From Pseudofabraea citricarpa (taxonomy: Eukaryota > Ascomycota > Leotiomycetes > Helotiales > Dermateaceae), in contig JAPWGK010000002.1 in assembly GCA_029641185.1 (NCBI GenBank), positions 62,001 to 126,000 on the forward strand: a stretch of 64,000 nucleotides of DNA, read 5' to 3'. Below are positions 59,425 through 64,000 of this stretch, piece after piece (position 1 is the first letter of the stretch; every line of letters begins with the position of its first letter). Made by a program: the position numbers and the translations under genes. Below the pieces are notes generated by a model. The model saw nothing but the letters and a program-made list of their open reading frames with translations. It ran no database searches and was not told the origin of the DNA.

Positions 59425-59907
59425 CATCTATTTTTTGTCTTTTCTATCATTGCAAAACGCTAGGACATACTTCTTGTAGTTGTTTTTTGACTCTCTAGAA
59501 AGAGAGAAAGTTTTGTGGGCGAGCGGGCCGCAAGTGGAGCTACATGTAAGCGAAGCGCCCCCCTTTCACAGGCGAACTTTTTGGTACTTCGTTAAGGTAA
59601 ATCGATAATCTAATAGACATAGTAGATAGATTCTATAAAGTATATCTCCTCTTATAGGCTGGATCGTCTATTGACAATATATTATAACATGCATGCTTGT
59701 TATAAGTAAATAAATGTGTCGGACAATTGTACCGAGGTCGTACTAATCAATCTTTTAATATTCATGAGAACAGCAGCACGTTGAGAACCACTGAAGTATT
59801 TACATCGAAGTATTTACATCGTCATCCAAGCTGACAACATTCAGCTTGAAGTCCCCTGAAGGTCTACTCTTTAATGCATAGACGAAATCCACCCCTCGTC
59901 TACGCCT
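59425..59907. other. Spacer of 0.48 kb
   Basis: Between tRNA-Glu and the 3' end of the permease gene. A 15-bp direct repeat (GAAGTATTTACATCG twice) lies at 59792-59821. No gene. Confidence 0.5.
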
Positions 59908-61792
59908 CTAAACCCTGAATCTAAACCCATTTCGCTCTGCCTCAGTGTTACCAGAATTGATGGCTCCTTCAACGAAGATACCTTGATCAAGCTTCTTGTT
60001 CAATCCCACAAGAACGAATCTCAATAGTGTCGCAGCAATAATGGCCATGGCAATCATGCCGCAATTGACGCTCATAGCAACAACATATCGAGGGCCTGCG
60101 TGGAGAATTTAGTGAATCATTTATACATCCCCAAAACGAATACTAACCTGCTGATTTGGGATACATGTAACTTGCATATATCGACGACGAGTTGGATATA
60201 GCATTTATAAATGCAAGTGCTGCCGCACGCTTTGCCGGTGGCCTAGGAAGCGAGTTTGAAATCCAAGCTAGGGCAACGACATATCCGGTGTATACACCTG
60301 GTACCATAAACATCATGGCAACATATCTAGGAGCTGTACTTGTGGTCGCCGCCGCTAAGATGAAAGCGAATACCCCAAAGTAAAGAGGAATGGTGATGTG
60401 GAAGTAACGTTCGCCGGTTTTGTCTAAATTCATTCAGTGGAATCTTTTCCGATCTTCATAGGCTTCATACCAGCATGCCAGGCATTTATATATGCCGTGA
60501 TTGTTCCTAAGACGTATGGTGGAACAGTCAAGAAAAGTGATTCAATGTCACCGTAGTTTAAAGTTGCAACGACGGTTCTGTAATATCAGTACACAGACAG
60601 TTCCCTACCCAAGGAGAAACTTACGGAAAGAAGTTGGTCACAGAACCAGCAGCGACTATACCAAACAACAAGAACATAAGAATGTAAGTCTTGGGGTCAG
60701 TGAAGGCAAGCTTCAAGCCCACAGTGAAAGATTGATGCCCACTATCCACCCAATCATCTTGACCGATGTCTTCCTCTAGTCTCCACGAAGCAAGTTGTCG
60801 TTCTTGTTCTGATAGCCACGATGTTGTCCGAGGAAAGTTGGGCAGGACTGCATATGCTGCAAAGGCAATAACAATCGTGATAACTCCTTCAATGATAAAC
60901 AACCACCTCCATGCTAACAATCCCTTTGCACCATTCAGGTTTTTTGTGATCCCAGCAGCTATCAAACCAGAGAAGGCGCCACTGATCAAAGCGCCACTGT
61001 ACAAAACTGCCGTTCGGAGTCCGAGCTCTTTACGCGTGTACCAGCAGGATAGGTAGTAAAGACAACCAGGCTTCCAACCATTAGCGCAAACCCTGTTCAC
61101 ATGGGAAACGTCTTACGAAGTATGCAGCTTCGACAAACCCAAGCATAAACCGAATCGCCAATAGACCACCAAAGTTCTGACAGGCAGCTGTCGCAGCAGA
61201 TATCACGCCCCACACGATCATGCAGGTCGGTAGGTATATTCCAGGCTTGCCAATTTTGTTTAAAAAAAGGTTAGAGGGGACTTGCATCAGAAGGTACCCC
61301 ACGAAAAGGATGCTGACACAGGTCTGTTGGTTGGTCAACATAAGCAAGCTGCATCTAGAGAGCTCAACAAACCTGATACTGGACCCCGACAAGACCCAGG
61401 TCCTCTTCTAAATGCCCAAGCCGTGCAGCTGCAATATTGTTCTAGTGCTATCAGCACCGTGTCTTGTAGGCGGCATTGATGATCCAAACCCTGTCAAGAT
61501 AATTCATGATGTACATTAGGACAATCATTGGCAGTAGCCTCAAATCAATCTTCCGCTTTAGCTTCGCCTCTAACATGACACGATCTTCCGGCGACAGATT
61601 CCGCACTAGTTCAGGTGGCTCAAATTTGCGTGCTGTGGTAACAGCGGGAGGAACTTGGCTAGAGTATGTTGGGACAGGATTCTTATCATTGGCGTTGTTA
61701 TCAACATGGTGAGTTGGGCTTTTGTCACTGTAACCCGACTCGGGATCGTCGACAGCTAGACCCTCGTCATAAGTGTCGCGAGCCGACGCCAT
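59908..61792 (-). CDS. MFS permease, anion:cation symporter (allantoate/nicotinate-type) family
   Basis: A predicted 531-residue plasma-membrane proton symporter. Seven exons on the minus strand: 61490-61792, 61373-61441, 61117-61323, 60625-61070, 60471-60577, 60148-60423, 59908-60095. An N-terminal cytosolic region of about 85 residues precedes Asp-Leu-Arg-Leu-Leu-Pro and Tyr-Ile-Met-Asn-Tyr-Leu-Asp-Arg-Asn-Asn-Ile-Ala-Ala-Ala-Arg, the strongest ACS (Dal5/Tna1/Seo1) signature. Gly-Tyr-Leu-Leu-Met-Gln-Val-Pro-Ser-Asn and Arg-Phe-Met-Leu-Gly-Phe-Val-Glu-Ala follow in helices 2-4. Twelve hydrophobic segments can be traced, with a central loop after Trp-Leu-Ser-Glu-Gln-Glu-Arg. Substrates of this family are small organic anions such as allantoate, nicotinate, pantothenate or dipeptides; which one cannot be told. 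Exon phases all agree and no defect is seen. Confidence 0.95.
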
Positions 61793-62561
61793 GCTGCAAG
61801 ACGTTCACGGAATCTGTGCGAGTGCGCTTTGACACTTGGTGGGCCACGTCAAATGGCTTGTTGATAGTTAGAAACTGGTAGATGGAAGTGAGCTCTAATA
61901 GTGTGATAAGGGAAGAAACTCAAAATACAGCTTGGATGAGGGGAACATGCTGCTTATGTTCGAGAACCACAGGAGTAAGATAGGCGCCGATCATTTCATC
62001 CAGCCATTGGCATTACTTCATACTGGTTCAAGACGGGTATATTCTTGCCAGCTTTGCAGCGGGGTAGGATGCGGGGTGACATGGTGGAATTGGTCCATGA
62101 TCGGCACGGTCGCCTGTGCTGTGAATTGCCGGTGCTTTCGAACAATAGTCGCTAAGCTTCCCCGTCGCTCAGATGTCGAAAGGTGCTAGAGTACAACATC
62201 AGGTTGGCATCCCGTTGCCCTTTCCGCCAGGCTTCACGGGGGATCAAGCCCTTGGCTTCCGGAAGCCCTGTTTGAGGCGAAGCAGGTTCAATTTCAGATG
62301 GCGTCGATAACGATGTTCCAGCTTGCCTAGCTTGCCTGTCATGCCTGTGCATACATACCCTCGCATACGACCACCATCGGCTGAATTACCAGGAAATATA
62401 TCTCGGTAACCATACTAGGCGTTCTCGGGATGCGATTGGGCCCTCCGGAACCGCAGACACAGACACCTCAGCTCGTACCAATGGAAAGATATGTGTCGGG
62501 TCACGTGTACGAAACCATAATGCTGGCCCTGGCAGGTTGAAATGCAGATAGAGCTAGTCTT
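61793..62561. other. Spacer of 0.77 kb, permease promoter
   Basis: Promoter of the permease and 3' flank of the thioesterase gene, both on the minus strand. Short frames only. A CTTGCCTAGCTTGCCT direct doublet lies near 62322-62337. Confidence 0.45.
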
Positions 62562-63148
62562 TCATAGATTAGATTTCAATACCAGCAGCTTCTGTAATCC
62601 CTCCTTTAGTTGGCTGTTCATGCCATCCACGGCTGGCTTCCCCGTGTCTCGATCCACAAACACATGCACGAGCTCCCCGACCGACTTGACCTCTTCGATG
62701 CCACGTTCGAAAAGGCCAATCTCATACGTGACACTGCTCTTGCCCAGCTTGTTGACCCTCAGCGCCAAGTCTGCGACAGCCGGAAAGGCAATTGAACCAA
62801 AGAAATCGCCGTGGGAATGGACCACTAGCCCATACTGACTGGACGTCGGAGGACGTAGACCGCAGTGCTCGATGAGATATGTATTCACAACAGAGTCGTA
62901 CCTAGAGCAATCAGCACGGTCATAGACTGCCGTGGCCATCTTCCGATGGTTGGCAGGGCAAGGAGCAGGCTTCACCCACAAGAAGTTATAGATGCTGTTG
63001 TTCATGTGGTCATACATATCATTATCAGACCTGCACACCATTAGTTGACACATCCTGAAGCCGTATAGCGTTCTTACCAGCGAGTTCTATACTCGAGAAC
63101 ATAGCCATAGTCGCTCCTGCGACGTGCTTTGAGTGGTCCGTAAGACAT
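62562..63148 (-). CDS. 4HBT-type (hotdog-fold) acyl-CoA thioesterase
   Basis: A predicted 153-residue hotdog-fold enzyme likely to hydrolyse acyl-CoA thioesters. Exons on the minus strand: 63078-63148, 62980-63030, 62562-62901. The spliced frame reads Tyr-Arg-Thr-Arg-Trp-Ser-Asp-Asn-Asp-Met-Tyr-Asp-His-Met-Asn-Asn, the active-site region of 4-hydroxybenzoyl-CoA thioesterase relatives (Trp-X-Asp-X-Asp-Met-Tyr-X-His-X-Asn-Asn), then Tyr-Asp-Ser-Val-Val-Asn-Thr-Tyr-Leu-Ile-Glu. Later come a strand with Phe-Phe-Gly-Ser-Ile-Ala-Phe-Pro and Val-Gly-Glu-Leu-Val-His-Val-Phe-Val-Asp-Arg-Asp-Thr-Gly-Lys-Pro, both typical. The start at 63148 is the first Met in the frame after a stop; a further upstream exon with a targeting peptide is possible. 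Substrate unknown. Confidence 0.88.
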
Positions 63149-64000
63149 GGCTGCTAACGTTTGGACTTTGAAGGCCAATCACCCAATAGTGGTCCGGCTG
63201 GAGAGCATGGAACGGGTTTCTTTGTTGATAAATGGTTGATCTGCTGAAGATGGAATCACAACAATCCAAGAAGACAGCTTCTCCTCTTGCATGAAGTATA
63301 AGCTATGATCGCGGAAGCTGTCAACCTCGAGCCGAGGTTGCCTGCAGGTGCCGGGAAGTCAGATTTAGCGAGGATTCAACGCTAGACTGTATATAGCTGT
63401 TTTGCCAGACCATACCGCCAAACAATTCCACACCAGCCAGCTCTAGAATTATTTCAGTCGTTGGCAGCATCGCAACGACTACATGTCTGTCTGCACATCT
63501 CATCAACACCCCCGAATACGACACTTCGTATACTGCCCGAGTCCTTAGAATCATAGCAACCCGGCAGTTCTCTCTCCCTGCAAGTTTCCACGCCTCTGGC
63601 TCAGCTTGCGCAAGTTGCAATCCGACCATAGAGCTTAGCAGTTTCTGAACCACCGCCAGTTGAGATCCGGGATCCTTTACTAGGGCATTTGATTGTAATA
63701 ATCGCCCTCTACGACTTATACCGCCGGCTTGGGCACTTCCGGCATGGGCAAATCAGCCCTGGCAATCCAGGAGAGGTTTGAGTGGAGTCATCGCAGGATG
63801 AGCAGATATCAAGAAGGTCATGATGATGCTTCTACCACTAAGCGGCTCGCGTCCGGCTCGCTACTGGTATGTTATTGCATATCTGACCCACCAAAATGCT
63901 CGATTTCCAGCCGATTTCAGTCACAAAACACTAATGCGATGGCAGCAGGGAAACCAATCTTCCTCATAGTGCGATGTGAGGGCGATGATATTTGTTGAGC
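63149..64000. other. Right end of the window, no supported gene
   Basis: A plus-strand frame ending at 63998 starts with Gly-Thr-Ser-Gly-Met-Gly-Lys-Ser-Ala-Leu-Ala, which fits the P-loop pattern GxxGxGKS. It continues Phe-Glu-Trp-Ser-His-Arg-Arg without further known motifs. A GTATGT donor-like site occurs at 63868. It could be part of a gene running off the window or a chance match. A 110-codon minus-strand frame at 63321-63653 has no family features. Confidence 0.35.

Noticed and set aside
62361..62420. CATACGACCA word resembling the start of 5S rRNA
   Set aside because: Only the first ten or so bases match; the internal control region and 3' half of 5S rRNA are absent.

Overview
The window looks like nuclear DNA of a filamentous ascomycete (Pezizomycotina). 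The evidence is the many 45-90 nt GT-AG introns with CTRAY-type branch sites, a four-exon RPL10 gene, a Zn2Cys6 regulator, a HET-domain gene, 2EXR and ACS-family genes, and a long AT-rich block with the marks of repeat-induced point mutation (RIP). A member of Leotiomycetes would fit, but the class is inference.

Layout. 1-7590 is an AT-rich RIP block. It holds a decayed Ty3/Gypsy element with integrase and chromodomain remnants, and two tandem-repeat arrays (29-bp and 45-bp units). At its edge lies a broken HET-domain gene (7690-9038). 9497-23000 is a gene-rich segment: a Zn2Cys6 transcription factor, a TauD-type dioxygenase, a secreted type-B carboxylesterase, an NmrA-like NAD(P)-binding protein and a large secreted subtilase. 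The first three sit together and may form a small catabolic group. 25589-27095 is a ZIP metal transporter. 28453-29944 is a 2EXR-domain gene with two in-frame stops. 31183-33786 is a putative zincin metallopeptidase with no family that I recognise. 34636-35780 is a secreted nucleoside-hydrolase-like protein. 37354-41228 is a decayed superfamily-1 helicase with a zinc knuckle.

42965-57607 is a housekeeping stretch: a coiled-coil protein, RPL10, an uncharacterised acidic protein, a set of four arginine tRNAs (one ACG, three UCG), and an ELO fatty-acid elongase. 59320-59424 is an intron-containing tRNA-Glu. The right end carries an ACS-family MFS permease and a 4HBT thioesterase. The last kilobase has no gene I can support.

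Exon structures were derived by hand from reading frame, splice signals and family conservation. Every spliced CDS given sums to a whole number of codons with no internal stop, unless it is called a pseudogene. Large intergenic spacers hold only unconvincing short reading frames.
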